A stretch of 64,000 nt of DNA from NCBI RefSeq assembly GCF_026650985.1, contig NZ_CP086239.1:3844001-3908000 (forward strand), in the 5' to 3' direction. How positions within the stretch are numbered: the first letter of the stretch is position 1; each line of letters starts with the position of its first letter. This document shows positions 18,388-27,212 of this stretch, one piece after another. The position numbers and the translations under genes were made by a program. The notes beneath the pieces are model-generated. The model was not told the DNA's origin, made no database searches, and worked only from the letters and a program-made list of their open reading frames with translations. The stretch comes from Clostridium estertheticum (lineage in GTDB: Bacteria > Bacillota > Clostridia > Clostridiales > Clostridiaceae).

Positions 18388-21300
18388 TTATAAGCTTATA
18401 AGCTTACTTCTTATATTTTTAATTTTTTCCTTAATACCATTAACATCTATAAAAGCATCCACAAATTTAGGATCATAATTATAATAGAATATCTTAGCTT
18501 CAGTAACAATCCCCAACAGATTAAACAATACTTTATTCTGTTTTATTGATTCTAACCTCTGTGCCTCACTTAATTTTGATATTTTATCCAAAGTACTATT
18601 TATTTCTTCATTAATATAATATAGAAAATACACATTCTTTACAAAGTACTCACAGAATGTACAAGAATCTTTATCAGGATACTCGCATATATTCCCCTTT
18701 AAACAAGCCCCATGTTCATGTTTACTTGAGCTCTCATTTGTTAGCAATTTCCTTATTATCTCTTTTAATTGTGATTTCTTTAATTTCATCAATTCATTAA
18801 GTACCTTAACATTATTTTTTTGATATAATTCCAAATTAAAATATTTAGCTAAAGCTTCTAAGCCTAATAATCCATACTCTTCCCTTAGAGTACATACCAT
18901 CTCTGTTACCTCATTCATTTCCAAATCTTTAATTTTATTTTCATCACTATACGCGATTTCTAGTAATTTGTATGGTATCCATCCAAAAAATCCTCTTTTA
19001 AGCAAGTTATAAGAAATTGCATTGGCATCTTCAGAATTAATTATTGGCTTTAAGTATATTTGAGTTGCTATTGGTAATTGAATATCAGAATTAACTTTAT
19101 GTGATCTCATAGCCCCACATAATATATAAGAAATACTATGATTACCTTCTATTTCATTTGCTACTTCATACATGTAGGTCAAAAGTGTTCTGTTAGCTTT
19201 TAGATTTGAAAATTTAGGTATTCCTGTTTGAAAAAATAACTTCTTAAATCCACTGACACATACCCATGGAGCTATTTCCTCCTCAAACTTACTACTTAAT
19301 AATCTGGAAAACACCTTGTCATTATTATTTTTCCTTCTATGTACTTCAGCTATCACATAAGCAATTGCTAATGGCACTGCCATCTCAATGTTGTAATAAA
19401 ATCTTAATTGTTGATTATTCTTATCAGCATTTACACCTGATAGTTTAAGTTCAAGGATTCTTAGTACACTTTGAGCCATTGAAAGTTTAAATTCATTACC
19501 TTCTTTAAACCATTCAAAGTCATATATACCTATTAGTTCTACATCAATACTAGGAATTTTTGTAACCATGTCATTAATTCTCCAAGTAGTAACTAAATGC
19601 AATAAGCCTAATAACCATAGGCATGAATATCTTTGATCATCAAATGCTTTCAAAATATGTATATCTATATTTGTTAAATACTGTGCTATTTTTTTCCATT
19701 CCTCTTTCGAGTAAATATCATATACATCATTACCTTCATTTTTTTTTAACTCACTATATGTGAAAATTGAATTAAATTTACATACCGTGTTATTTCTGCA
19801 GTATTCAACAAACCCCCTTAATATTTTAGAGTCTGCTCCTTGCGACGATATTGAAATTAGATATAAAACATCTTCATCGGAACAATTAAGTAATTCTTTA
19901 TTTAGGGAATCATTTAAAAATTTCATAGTTGTACAACACTTTCTTGCTATTATATACCTTCTACTATTTTTACCATTGCTATTAGTAATCCTTTGTATAG
20001 CAAAATTATTGAACAATTTAAATGTTTTTATTAAATTCTTATTAATATGAAGTTTTTCTATCATCATTTTGTAATACTCTAATTCATCTTTAGCAAATAA
20101 TTTAATATTTTGAATATTTATTAAATCTTTCCAGTTAACCACCACTTTAGAATTAATGGCCCTTTTAATATCATCTTTATTTATTCTATATTTATTGACC
20201 CCAAATGGACTTTTTATGAGCTTTATACTTTCATATTCACATGATTTAATTAATATTCGTCTAATAATATTATATTTTTTAGCTATATCTATTATAAGTG
20301 AAGTTTCATTTAATATATATTGAATCTCTTTTATAAAATCATTTTTCATATAATATATGCCTTTATTTACAATACATTTATCACCATATTCTAATACAAC
20401 TTTTTTTAAAAGACCCTTACTTACCTCGAAATTCCCAATTAAGTCTCTTATATCAGTATATTTATCAGTGTCATCATTATTTAGACTGTGACTTTTTAAA
20501 ATTATTTTTTTTACTTTTTGTAACAATAACTTATCAAAATACATACATTTATAAATGTAATATATTTCTCTATCCACTTCAATCTTTAAATTATTGTTGC
20601 ATATTTCTACAAATACACTATATCTTATACTATATTTTGCTGAAAAACCACTCCACTTTCCCAAGTTTTTTATTTCTACTATATTACTTTTAGTGTAGTT
20701 ATCTATATTCTCTTCCACCTTAACTAGAAAAATTTTTTTTATAAATAATCCTCCTCTTAGTTTTATTAAATGATCTTCTAAATCACAATTTAAAATCTCA
20801 ACAAAATATTTTTCTAATTCTCCCCTATTTAAAGTGTATTTTTCTAGGACATACGTTAAATTAACTTTATCTATATACTTATCCTCCACATTTTTTAAAT
20901 AATCTTTAGAATAATTATTTACTTCTATTAGAATATCTTTTACAAATATTTTCTTGACATAATTATTTCCTATAAATAACTCAATGTTATCAGTGATTAT
21001 TTTATTGTGATACTTTATTAAACGATATAAAGTTATCCTCTCTATTTCTCCAAATCCTTCTAATAGTTCTTCTATTCTAATATATTTTTCACTATACTCT
21101 TTTTTTAATAATTCTTTAATATTCGTGTAAAATTTCTTTGTAATCAGCATTGATCCAGTGTTATTTTTAGTAACGTGATGTTTAAAATCAATTTTAAATT
21201 TTTTTTCTAATAATATCTGTAATTCGGATGTAAGCATTCTAAACTCTTTTTGTACATCAAGGACCTTTATATAATAAGTTTCAAAATACTCTTTTTTATC

Positions 21301-22785
21301 CCTATCTAACTTCCTCTTAAGTTCATCTAACACATTCACCTCAACAATTTTTTTACCCTCGCACCATATCACCGTACAGTCTAAATTATTAATTTTTAAA
21401 TTTTTTAATTCGTTATTAAGAATTTCTCTTGTTATTTTTAACTTTCTAGCCAAATCATTAAGTTCTATATATCCTTCTCCTAACTTCTGTTTTATATTAT
21501 TTACTTTTTTCTTTATAGGTTTTCTAACTTGATTACTTAAATAATATTTTATATTATTTTCTAAACATCTTAAATCCTCAACTTTAATAATTACATCGCT
21601 CGAAAACAAATCAAATATAAGAACATTCTGTTTATTTAGCTTAAATATTACTTTAGTTATTTTTGAATTCAAAGAAATGTATGATGAAGTAAACCTGCAT
21701 TTTCTTAGATAGTCTAAATATCTACCCCTTACTAATATCTTTTTATTAGTTGCCAACAAAAAGCTTTCAAAACTACAACGGCCCCTTTTAATTTTTTTTG
21801 CCATAGTGGTAATTGCAGTTGGAAAGATATTATTTAACTCCTTTAACGTAAACGCTTCATCATTATGACTATATAAATTCAAATCATTATTTTCTTCATA
21901 GTATTTAGTTATGTTATTTAATAATGTTTTTTCTAAATTCGTACTTATGCACTTTATGTTATTATCATTAATAAGTTGTTTATTTATATTAACTTTAAAC
22001 TCCTTCAAACAAAATTGTTGTAACTTCTCTTCTGACATTAAAACCCTCTTTAAAAATGTTTTTAATTCAACGCTAAAACGTTTAACATTTTTCTTTGTTG
22101 AATTATAAACTTCAGAAATAGTTTCTAATACATCCGTATTAACTCTTAATTTTCCTGTGTTAAAATCTCTATTTAGAACATCATCTTTGAAACTTATACA
22201 TATATTTTCTATATCCTTTTGTCTTATACCTATTTTTTTTGAAGCATCTTCTATTAATGTTGTTGTTTGTTCAATATATTTTAAATGATTTAAAAACTCT
22301 TTTTCGACATAGAACTTTTTACCATAATAGATCTTTTTAAACTTATTAACATTTGAATAATTAGCTCTTATTTTTTTTGTTATATTACCAACACTTATAT
22401 TAAATATAGAAGCTAATTCCTCCATAGAATAACATTCTTTATAAGATACAAATTCACAAATATCCTTCTCAAAGACTCTAAGTTTATTATCCCATATGTC
22501 AATAAAATAAGATAATTCTCCTTTATGTAATATATCACGGGTGGAATCTATTGACCTATTTATTAATTTAGCTGTTTCCTTTATATTCACTGAAAGACTC
22601 CGGTTTTTTATTATATTATCTATAAATCTCCTGTTTATGTAGTCTTCACCTTGAATCTTTAGGCGCTGACACCTAAATTCTTCTTTTTTATTTACACGAT
22701 ACATTACCGACTTCTTATTTTTAACATTTAAAATATCTTGGACTTCTTTAATAGAGTAATATTCACAATTTTCATATATAATCAT
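18388..22785 (-). CDS. Giant recombinase-like protein with tandem N-terminal HTH-like modules
   Basis: The protein has 1465 residues, far larger than any Tn554 protein. The first 900 residues contain repeated short units of the excisionase/MerR-type pattern, for example YYSIKEVQDILNV near residue 8, CYSMEELASIFNISV near 120 and AFTLKELNNIFPTA near 312, each followed by a basic stretch and a hydrophobic strand. The C-terminal part looks like a diverged tyrosine recombinase: TTWRINDMV near 1065 resembles the first catalytic Arg box, and a cysteine cluster (ACLKGNICEYPDKDSCTFCEYF) near 1360 resembles that of the 577-residue neighbour. I could not find a convincing catalytic Tyr. It may be a DNA-binding architectural partner. 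It lies 15 bases after the 411-residue recombinase gene. Confidence 0.7.
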   Translation of the reverse strand: MIIYENCEYYSIKEVQDILNVKNKKSVMYRVNKKEEFRCQRLKIQGEDYINRRFIDNIIKNRSLSVNIKETAKLINRSIDSTRDILHKGELSYFIDIWDNKLRVFEKDICEFVSYKECYSMEELASIFNISVGNITKKIRANYSNVNKFKKIYYGKKFYVEKEFLNHLKYIEQTTTLIEDASKKIGIRQKDIENICISFKDDVLNRDFNTGKLRVNTDVLETISEVYNSTKKNVKRFSVELKTFLKRVLMSEEKLQQFCLKEFKVNINKQLINDNNIKCISTNLEKTLLNNITKYYEENNDLNLYSHNDEAFTLKELNNIFPTAITTMAKKIKRGRCSFESFLLATNKKILVRGRYLDYLRKCRFTSSYISLNSKITKVIFKLNKQNVLIFDLFSSDVIIKVEDLRCLENNIKYYLSNQVRKPIKKKVNNIKQKLGEGYIELNDLARKLKITREILNNELKNLKINNLDCTVIWCEGKKIVEVNVLDELKRKLDRDKKEYFETYYIKVLDVQKEFRMLTSELQILLEKKFKIDFKHHVTKNNTGSMLITKKFYTNIKELLKKEYSEKYIRIEELLEGFGEIERITLYRLIKYHNKIITDNIELFIGNNYVKKIFVKDILIEVNNYSKDYLKNVEDKYIDKVNLTYVLEKYTLNRGELEKYFVEILNCDLEDHLIKLRGGLFIKKIFLVKVEENIDNYTKSNIVEIKNLGKWSGFSAKYSIRYSVFVEICNNNLKIEVDREIYYIYKCMYFDKLLLQKVKKIILKSHSLNNDDTDKYTDIRDLIGNFEVSKGLLKKVVLEYGDKCIVNKGIYYMKNDFIKEIQYILNETSLIIDIAKKYNIIRRILIKSCEYESIKLIKSPFGVNKYRINKDDIKRAINSKVVVNWKDLINIQNIKLFAKDELEYYKMMIEKLHINKNLIKTFKLFNNFAIQRITNSNGKNSRRYIIARKCCTTMKFLNDSLNKELLNCSDEDVLYLISISSQGADSKILRGFVEYCRNNTVCKFNSIFTYSELKKNEGNDVYDIYSKEEWKKIAQYLTNIDIHILKAFDDQRYSCLWLLGLLHLVTTWRINDMVTKIPSIDVELIGIYDFEWFKEGNEFKLSMAQSVLRILELKLSGVNADKNNQQLRFYYNIEMAVPLAIAYVIAEVHRRKNNNDKVFSRLLSSKFEEEIAPWVCVSGFKKLFFQTGIPKFSNLKANRTLLTYMYEVANEIEGNHSISYILCGAMRSHKVNSDIQLPIATQIYLKPIINSEDANAISYNLLKRGFFGWIPYKLLEIAYSDENKIKDLEMNEVTEMVCTLREEYGLLGLEALAKYFNLELYQKNNVKVLNELMKLKKSQLKEIIRKLLTNESSSKHEHGACLKGNICEYPDKDSCTFCEYFVKNVYFLYYINEEINSTLDKISKLSEAQRLESIKQNKVLFNLLGIVTEAKIFYYNYDPKFVDAFIDVNGIKEKIKNIRSKLISL

Positions 22786-22800
22786 TCTTTCTCCCCACCT

Positions 22801-24036
22801 CTACTTTGTGTTAAGTAAATCGCTATAGAAATTAGACATAACTTTTTCAATAGCTTTTTGGACACCAAAACTTCCTTGTATGTAGGGAAGAGCCGACTCA
22901 TAAGCAGTATCTCCCCTCATTACTGCAAGCTCTGTTGGATTTTTAGTATAGTCTGCAACTAACTTTGAAAACGTCCCACGGCCTATATGTGTGCTCCATT
23001 TTTTAGATAACAATACAATTGCGTACGATTTCAACTGTGGGTTTTCACTTTTAACTAAACTATTTATAAATGCCTTCTTTAATCTGTTAAATTTATCATA
23101 ATAACTACATACACTCATAGCTTCATTATTTCTATTGATGAACAATGCTTCATGATTTTTATTCTTATGATATATCTCTAGATGCCTAGCATACAACTTC
23201 GGTAAAATACTTCCAATAGGCATTATATATTGAAGCCTTGGCTTTTTAACGCCCCCTTTACCATTATTATTAACTATATTTTTTCTAAAATATCTTTTTT
23301 TAAGATCAAGATTCATACCATAAATTCCATTTGGACCTATTAACTCAATACAGTTTTTCGATAAGTTTATTGCCTCTGATACACGTAGCCCTCCAAATAG
23401 TTGAAAATATATTCCCAATACAATATCAGGCGTTTCGATAATAGCGATATCTATAAATGCAATAACCAATTCCATTGGGATACTTGAAAGCTTATTACTT
23501 CTTTTGTTTCTAGGATAACAAACTCCCTTAAAAGGTGATTTTTTGTATTTAATCCAGCCTTTGTTTTGATGATAAAACTCTGCAGTACACAACAACATAA
23601 TCTGGGAATTGTTAAGTAGCTTTTTCTCTAGTAGAAATTCATAGAACTGTGTCAAAACTTTTTCAGCAATTTTAACTGTATCCCTATTTGGTATATTTCT
23701 TCCAATATTGCCTTTAGAAAAATCATTTAAAAAATCCACACCATGTTCAAAAGTAATGTCGCTTAAAGATTTTAATTTATAGCTTTGATTATCATTAAAG
23801 AAAATATAATTAAGAAATGGGATCACATAATTTGCCTTCTGAATAACTGAGCTATGCTCTAAATGATTATAATTACTAAGGAATTCTGTCAAAGGATGCG
23901 GAACTTTAATTCCAGTATTTTTATTTTCCAACATGATCATTACTCTATATCGCTCTTGTCCTTTTCTGCCCACTAAAACTGATTTATGAATATATCTAAT
24001 ATTCTTTTTCTGTTTCGAACTAAAGTCTATTATCAA
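22801..24036 (-). CDS. Tyrosine recombinase (TnpA-like)
   Basis: The protein has 411 residues and starts at TTG 24036, with GGAAGTG about 8 bases upstream. An N-terminal SAM-like DNA-binding region precedes the catalytic domain. Arg218 sits in FGGLRVSEAINL, His350 and Arg353 in STHIGRGTF, and the likely nucleophile Tyr385 in ALPYIQ. The usual second His is not obvious (MRGDTAYES instead). It is the first gene of the element's recombinase operon, immediately inside the right end, as tnpA is in Tn554-like elements. Together with the other recombinases it probably integrates the element at the topB core site. Confidence 0.87.
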   Translation of the reverse strand: MIIDFSSKQKKNIRYIHKSVLVGRKGQERYRVMIMLENKNTGIKVPHPLTEFLSNYNHLEHSSVIQKANYVIPFLNYIFFNDNQSYKLKSLSDITFEHGVDFLNDFSKGNIGRNIPNRDTVKIAEKVLTQFYEFLLEKKLLNNSQIMLLCTAEFYHQNKGWIKYKKSPFKGVCYPRNKRSNKLSSIPMELVIAFIDIAIIETPDIVLGIYFQLFGGLRVSEAINLSKNCIELIGPNGIYGMNLDLKKRYFRKNIVNNNGKGGVKKPRLQYIMPIGSILPKLYARHLEIYHKNKNHEALFINRNNEAMSVCSYYDKFNRLKKAFINSLVKSENPQLKSYAIVLLSKKWSTHIGRGTFSKLVADYTKNPTELAVMRGDTAYESALPYIQGSFGVQKAIEKVMSNFYSDLLNTK

Positions 24037-24111
24037 ACTAATTTCACTTCCACTCTATATTTATCTTTTCATTTATGATATATCATTTTCTTAAAATTCA
24101 CAAATATTAAT

Positions 24112-24143
24112 AAAACCCCTAGCTCTTTACAACTAGGGGTTTT
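24112..24143 (-). terminator. Intrinsic terminator at the right end of the element
   Basis: The perfect 11-bp stem AAAACCCCTAG / CTAGGGGTTTT has a 10-base loop and overlaps the stop codon of the truncated topB copy. It stops transcription from the old topB promoter before the recombinase genes. Confidence 0.88.
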
Positions 24144-24705
24144 ACATTACCATAATACAATTATTCATATGTTTACTTAATTTATCACTACTTACTATAA
24201 GCCAATCTGCTTGAGCTCTTGATTGCGCTGCCCAAAATAAGTTTTCATAATCTTTTCCTGGTTTAAGGTTATTAAATCCATCCCTTATCGCTTTTTCTGT
24301 TTGAGAAGAAATCCAGAGCCTCTTTATAGGCTTTCTAAATCCTGCCTTTTGAATAATCCAACGTGCTACAAGCTCACCTTCACGCCCAGAATCTGTGGCA
24401 ATAACAAGTTCATCTACATCTGCTCTTTTAAGTAGTTCGTGTACAACCTTATACTGCTTTGATGTTTCTTTAATAACTACCAGTTTTAGTTCCTTTGGTA
24501 GCATTGGAAGATCTTCTATTCTCCAACTTTTATATTTTTCATCATATGCCTCTGGATCTGCTAGGGTAACAAGATGTCCTAGTGCCCATGTTACAATATA
24601 TTTTGATCCCATTAAATATCCATTTCCACCTTGAGTACAGTTTAAGAATTTTGCAAGTTCTTTACCAACTGATGGTTTTTCCGCTAAGACCAATGTCTTT
24701 CCCAT
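24142..24705 (-). pseudogene. topB: Truncated original topB 5' end (TOPRIM part only)
   Basis: The open frame has 187 codons from the ATG at 24705, which follows AGAGGAAG. Residues 1-170 match the N terminus of the full-length topB with about 17 substitutions. It then changes at the codon for Ile170 to 17 unrelated residues (VSSDKLSK...) and a stop. The native promoter at 24777-24806 is intact, so a TOPRIM-only protein could be made. The active-site tyrosine and DNA-binding domains are missing, so it cannot be a topoisomerase. It is best read as the left-over half of the target gene after insertion. Confidence 0.85.
24195..24207. other. Right attachment core of the topB element
   Basis: This is the second copy of CTATAAGCCAATC, at codons 167-171 of the truncated topB. 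It is the direct-repeat partner of 15373-15385. The element sequence lies on its left. Confidence 0.8.
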
Positions 24706-24776
24706 ATATAAAACTTCCTCTCGTATTTCAAATAATTTAGTTATTTTTCCTAATATCAAATGTAGCCACTCTATTT

Positions 24777-24806
24777 ATTATAAACTACTTTATACACATT
24801 GTTCAA
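24777..24806 (-). promoter_or_regulatory. Original topB promoter
   Basis: On the minus strand, TTGAAC (24806-24801), 18 bases and TATAAT (24782-24777) lie about 75 bases before the truncated topB start. The gene on the other side (24935) is divergent. Confidence 0.6.
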
Positions 24807-24934
24807 TTTTTTATTACCTAAGGGCAAAGCATCAAGGTGTTTTTTATTACCATAGATGATATAATAATTAATATCATAACATCCACTATTAAAGACTATA
24901 CTATATACTATTAAATAAGTTTAGAGGTAATTGA

Positions 24935-25714
24935 ATGAATTATATTGTTTTTGATTTAGAATTTAACCAAGGCTACAACTTTGCAAAAGGAACTAAAAGT
25001 TTAAATAATCCTAAATGCCCCTTTGAAATAATTCAAATAGGAGCCATAAAACTAAATGACCATTTCGAGACTATTGGAACTCTTGATGTAATAGTAAAAC
25101 CAGAAATTTATACTACGCTCAATCCCTTTGTAAGGGAACTTACTGGTATAACAATGGAGGAACTTAATAAAGGCATATCTTTCGAAAAAATGTATGAAGA
25201 TTTTTCGAATTTTATTAAAAGTGATAGAAGTGTATTATGTGTATGGGGAATTGCCGATATAAAGGAATTATATCGTAATATAGCGTTTTACGAATTAGAC
25301 TCCTTGCCATCGCCAACAGAATACATCGACATACAATCCTATGCATCGACTGCGCTTGATTGCAAAAAAGGAATTAACATTGGGCTAGGTAATGCAGCTA
25401 AACTACTTAGTGTCCCTATAGAAAGTCAATTCCATGATGCTTTTAATGACGCTTTCTATACTACTGAAGTTTTTAAGAAAATTTATAACAAGGAAATAAA
25501 ACCTAACATATACATTCCTAAAGTTAAAGGATTAAGTAGATTAAGTGTCCAAAATTACAAAATCGACCTTCCTAGTTTAACGGATCAATTTGAGAAAATG
25601 TTCAAAAGAGAAATGAGTATCGATGAAAAGTCTATTATTAAACTAGCTTATATTATGGGTAAAACAAATCAATTTCAGATTAAAATCGATCCAGAAATAA
25701 AACAAAAAAAATAA
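24935..25714 (+). CDS. DEDDh 3'-5' exonuclease (KapD/ERI1-like)
   Basis: The protein has 259 residues. The ExoI motif FDLEFNQG (Asp6, Glu8 type) is at the N terminus, an Asp in WGIADIKEL supplies ExoII, and FHDAFNDAF gives the ExoIII His and Asp, so the full DEDDh set is present. The family trims single-stranded RNA or DNA 3' ends with two metal ions. It is monocistronic, divergent from topB and followed by its own terminator. The start ATG has GAGGTAATTGA upstream. The exact substrate is unknown; sporulation inhibitor KapD-like and ERI1-like RNases are the closest named groups. Confidence 0.85.
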   Translation: MNYIVFDLEFNQGYNFAKGTKSLNNPKCPFEIIQIGAIKLNDHFETIGTLDVIVKPEIYTTLNPFVRELTGITMEELNKGISFEKMYEDFSNFIKSDRSVLCVWGIADIKELYRNIAFYELDSLPSPTEYIDIQSYASTALDCKKGINIGLGNAAKLLSVPIESQFHDAFNDAFYTTEVFKKIYNKEIKPNIYIPKVKGLSRLSVQNYKIDLPSLTDQFEKMFKREMSIDEKSIIKLAYIMGKTNQFQIKIDPEIKQKK

Positions 25715-25749
25715 AATCAGTATAGAATTATCTTCTATACTGATTTTTT
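25713..25749. terminator. Intrinsic terminator between convergent genes
   Basis: The 15-bp stem AAAATCAGTATAGAA and its complement surrounds a 5-base loop and is followed by a T run. It serves the exonuclease gene and, on the other strand, the HNH-like gene ending at 25757. Confidence 0.88.
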
Positions 25750-25756
25750 ATAATTA

Positions 25757-26503
25757 TTAGTTTTCTGTTTCTTCACTTACTGCATTTTCAACATTTTCTA
25801 TATTCGGATTTTTATTTTCTAAATTAGTTTTTCTATTATCTAATGTATTAAGGTTTATAGGATGAGTAATCATATCTTCTGTTGTACTCATTATAAATCT
25901 ATTCAAATATATTTTTCCTTCTGGAGTATTTGCTACAGCATAAGGCTCTGTGTCTTTTTTAAATAGAACCCATGTATAACCATTGTTAATTACTCTATTT
26001 AAATCTTCTTTATCAATTATTGTTCTTGCTTTCTCTTTACCGTATCTGTCTCTTAATATTACAGCAACAGACTCTTCATCTATTCCTTCATAACTATTCA
26101 TTGTGTTTTGATCATATACTTCTAAGTTGGCTTTTCTATTATCTAGAGTATCCCCATTAATATGTCTTACAGGTGCTTTTGGATGAACTTCTAATATAAA
26201 TGATTGCAAACTTTGTTTTCTTCTATATTTCTTTTCTTCGATATAATAACTACCTAGATTTTGTGCTAAGAAATTATTAAAATCTTTATTCCACTCTGCG
26301 AACCAACGACCTTTTTCTAATACTCTTTGTAAATCTTCAGTATCTATTTTACAATCAATGGTTGTGCCATCTTTTTTAAGTATTTTTAAAAATGTTATAT
26401 CCTCTAGAGTCTGGTATTTGTTTAATTTAACTTCTACTTTTGGAGTTTCTTTTTTATTTTCAACTTTAATGGTTTCTTTTTTAATTTCATTTTCGTTTTT
26501 TAT
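25757..26503 (-). CDS. Duplicated HNH/AP2-like protein with apparent AUA start
   Basis: The frame is open from 26521 down to the stop at 25757, with no ATG, GTG or TTG until a TTG at 26209. That TTG would cut off an N-terminal half of good coding quality. A strong site AAGAGGTG lies 7-10 bases before an ATA codon at 26503, so an AUA start (248 residues) or a mutated ATG is likely. The protein has two diverged copies of one module, each a short beta region, a (D/E)DLxRV helix and an Nx(D)TLDNRKxNLE motif, the form seen in HNH/AP2-type homing nuclease domains. The first copy has a full HINGDTLDNRKANLE; the second has lost the His-Asn pair. Nuclease activity is uncertain. Confidence 0.6.
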   Translation of the reverse strand: MKNENEIKKETIKVENKKETPKVEVKLNKYQTLEDITFLKILKKDGTTIDCKIDTEDLQRVLEKGRWFAEWNKDFNNFLAQNLGSYYIEEKKYRRKQSLQSFILEVHPKAPVRHINGDTLDNRKANLEVYDQNTMNSYEGIDEESVAVILRDRYGKEKARTIIDKEDLNRVINNGYTWVLFKKDTEPYAVANTPEGKIYLNRFIMSTTEDMITHPINLNTLDNRKTNLENKNPNIENVENAVSEETEN

Positions 26504-26832
26504 GATAGGACACCTCTTTCTTCAATTTAGGCATCATCAAAAAATAACCAGTCAGCATGCTAGCCTATTTTTTTAATATGCCTTATACGGGATTTAAAAT
26601 CATATATAATTTTAATATTTCCCTAATTTTTTTAATAGCAACTCATTTTTCTCGATAACACACATGTTTATTTTACTACATTATTTTAATTATAACACAC
26701 TCGCTGACTAAATTACTGAATTTACAATAAAAAATTAAATATTATTTTAAAATAAAATTAATTTTTTTATTATAAATATTTTCTTACCTTTTAGGTTAAA
26801 CTTCTTAGTAGATATATTAAGGAGGAGATCTC
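26504..26832. other. AT-rich intergenic region
   Basis: This is the divergent control region for the HNH-like gene and the DUF1540 gene. A 15-codon frame (ATG at about 26547, minus strand) precedes the HNH-like gene in another frame but has no ribosome binding site. I see nothing else. Confidence 0.35.
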
Positions 26833-27153
26833 ATGTCAAAAATTAACTGTGGTGTTTTAAATTGTTCCCATAATGACGAAAACATATGTTACGCTAATAT
26901 CATAAACGTTGGTGGAAAAAATGCTAGAAAAGACTCTGACACTTGTTGTGCTACTTTTTTAGATAGTATAGTCTATAGCGATCTTACAAATATCGTACAT
27001 TCTAATAGTAATGGGTGCGATGTAGTTTCTTGTAATGTAGGCACTTGCATATATAACTCCAATGAACTGTGTAGTGCTAAATCTATAGAAGTTAATGGTG
27101 AAAATGTTAATCTGTACTCTGAGACTGACTGCTTAACTTTTGAAACTAAATAA
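26833..27153 (+). CDS. DUF1540 cysteine-rich protein, two repeats
   Basis: The protein has 106 residues with two copies of the DUF1540 pattern: CGVLNCSHNDENICYANII...DTCCATF and CDVVSCNVGTCIYNSNELCSAKSI...TDCLTF. Each copy holds four or five cysteines that probably bind a metal. AAGGAGGAG lies 7 bases before the ATG. The family is common in Clostridium and Bacillus and has no proven function; some members are made late in sporulation. It is monocistronic with its own terminator. Confidence 0.9.
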   Translation: MSKINCGVLNCSHNDENICYANIINVGGKNARKDSDTCCATFLDSIVYSDLTNIVHSNSNGCDVVSCNVGTCIYNSNELCSAKSIEVNGENVNLYSETDCLTFETK

Positions 27154-27178
27154 TTATATAACTTTCATAGAAAATAAG

Positions 27179-27212
27179 GATGCCTTAGTATTGAAGCTAA
27201 GGTGTCTTTTTA
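27179..27212. terminator. Intrinsic terminator
   Basis: The 10-bp stem GATGCCTTAG / CTAAGGTGTC (two G-T pairs) has an 8-base loop and a following T run. It ends the DUF1540 transcript and overlaps the stop of the convergent rluF. Confidence 0.8.

Larger units (their letters stand above)
15373..24207. mobile_element. 8.8-kb topB-regenerating tyrosine-recombinase element (Tn554/RIT-like)
   Basis: The element is bounded by a 13-bp direct repeat inside topB. It carries a replacement topB 5' end with its own promoter, a small HTH/coiled-coil gene, and three large recombinase or recombinase-related genes, all on the minus strand. At the right end the host topB N terminus is cut at codon 170 and runs into 17 foreign codons and a stop. 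At the left end the element's N terminus continues in frame into host codons. Tn554 family transposons and recombinase-in-trio elements use similar sets of tyrosine recombinases and similar target specificity. No cargo genes are evident. The defence genes at 1-12.8 kb lie outside it. Confidence 0.8.

Noticed and set aside
13724-24705. Simple tandem duplication of topB
   Set aside because: The second copy ends exactly at a 13-bp core shared with the full-length gene, and integrase genes fill the space between, so insertion with target regeneration explains it better.
26358-26576. 72-codon plus-strand frame
   Set aside because: It is antisense to the newly recognised N-terminal half of the HNH-like gene and has hydrophobic, low-complexity content.
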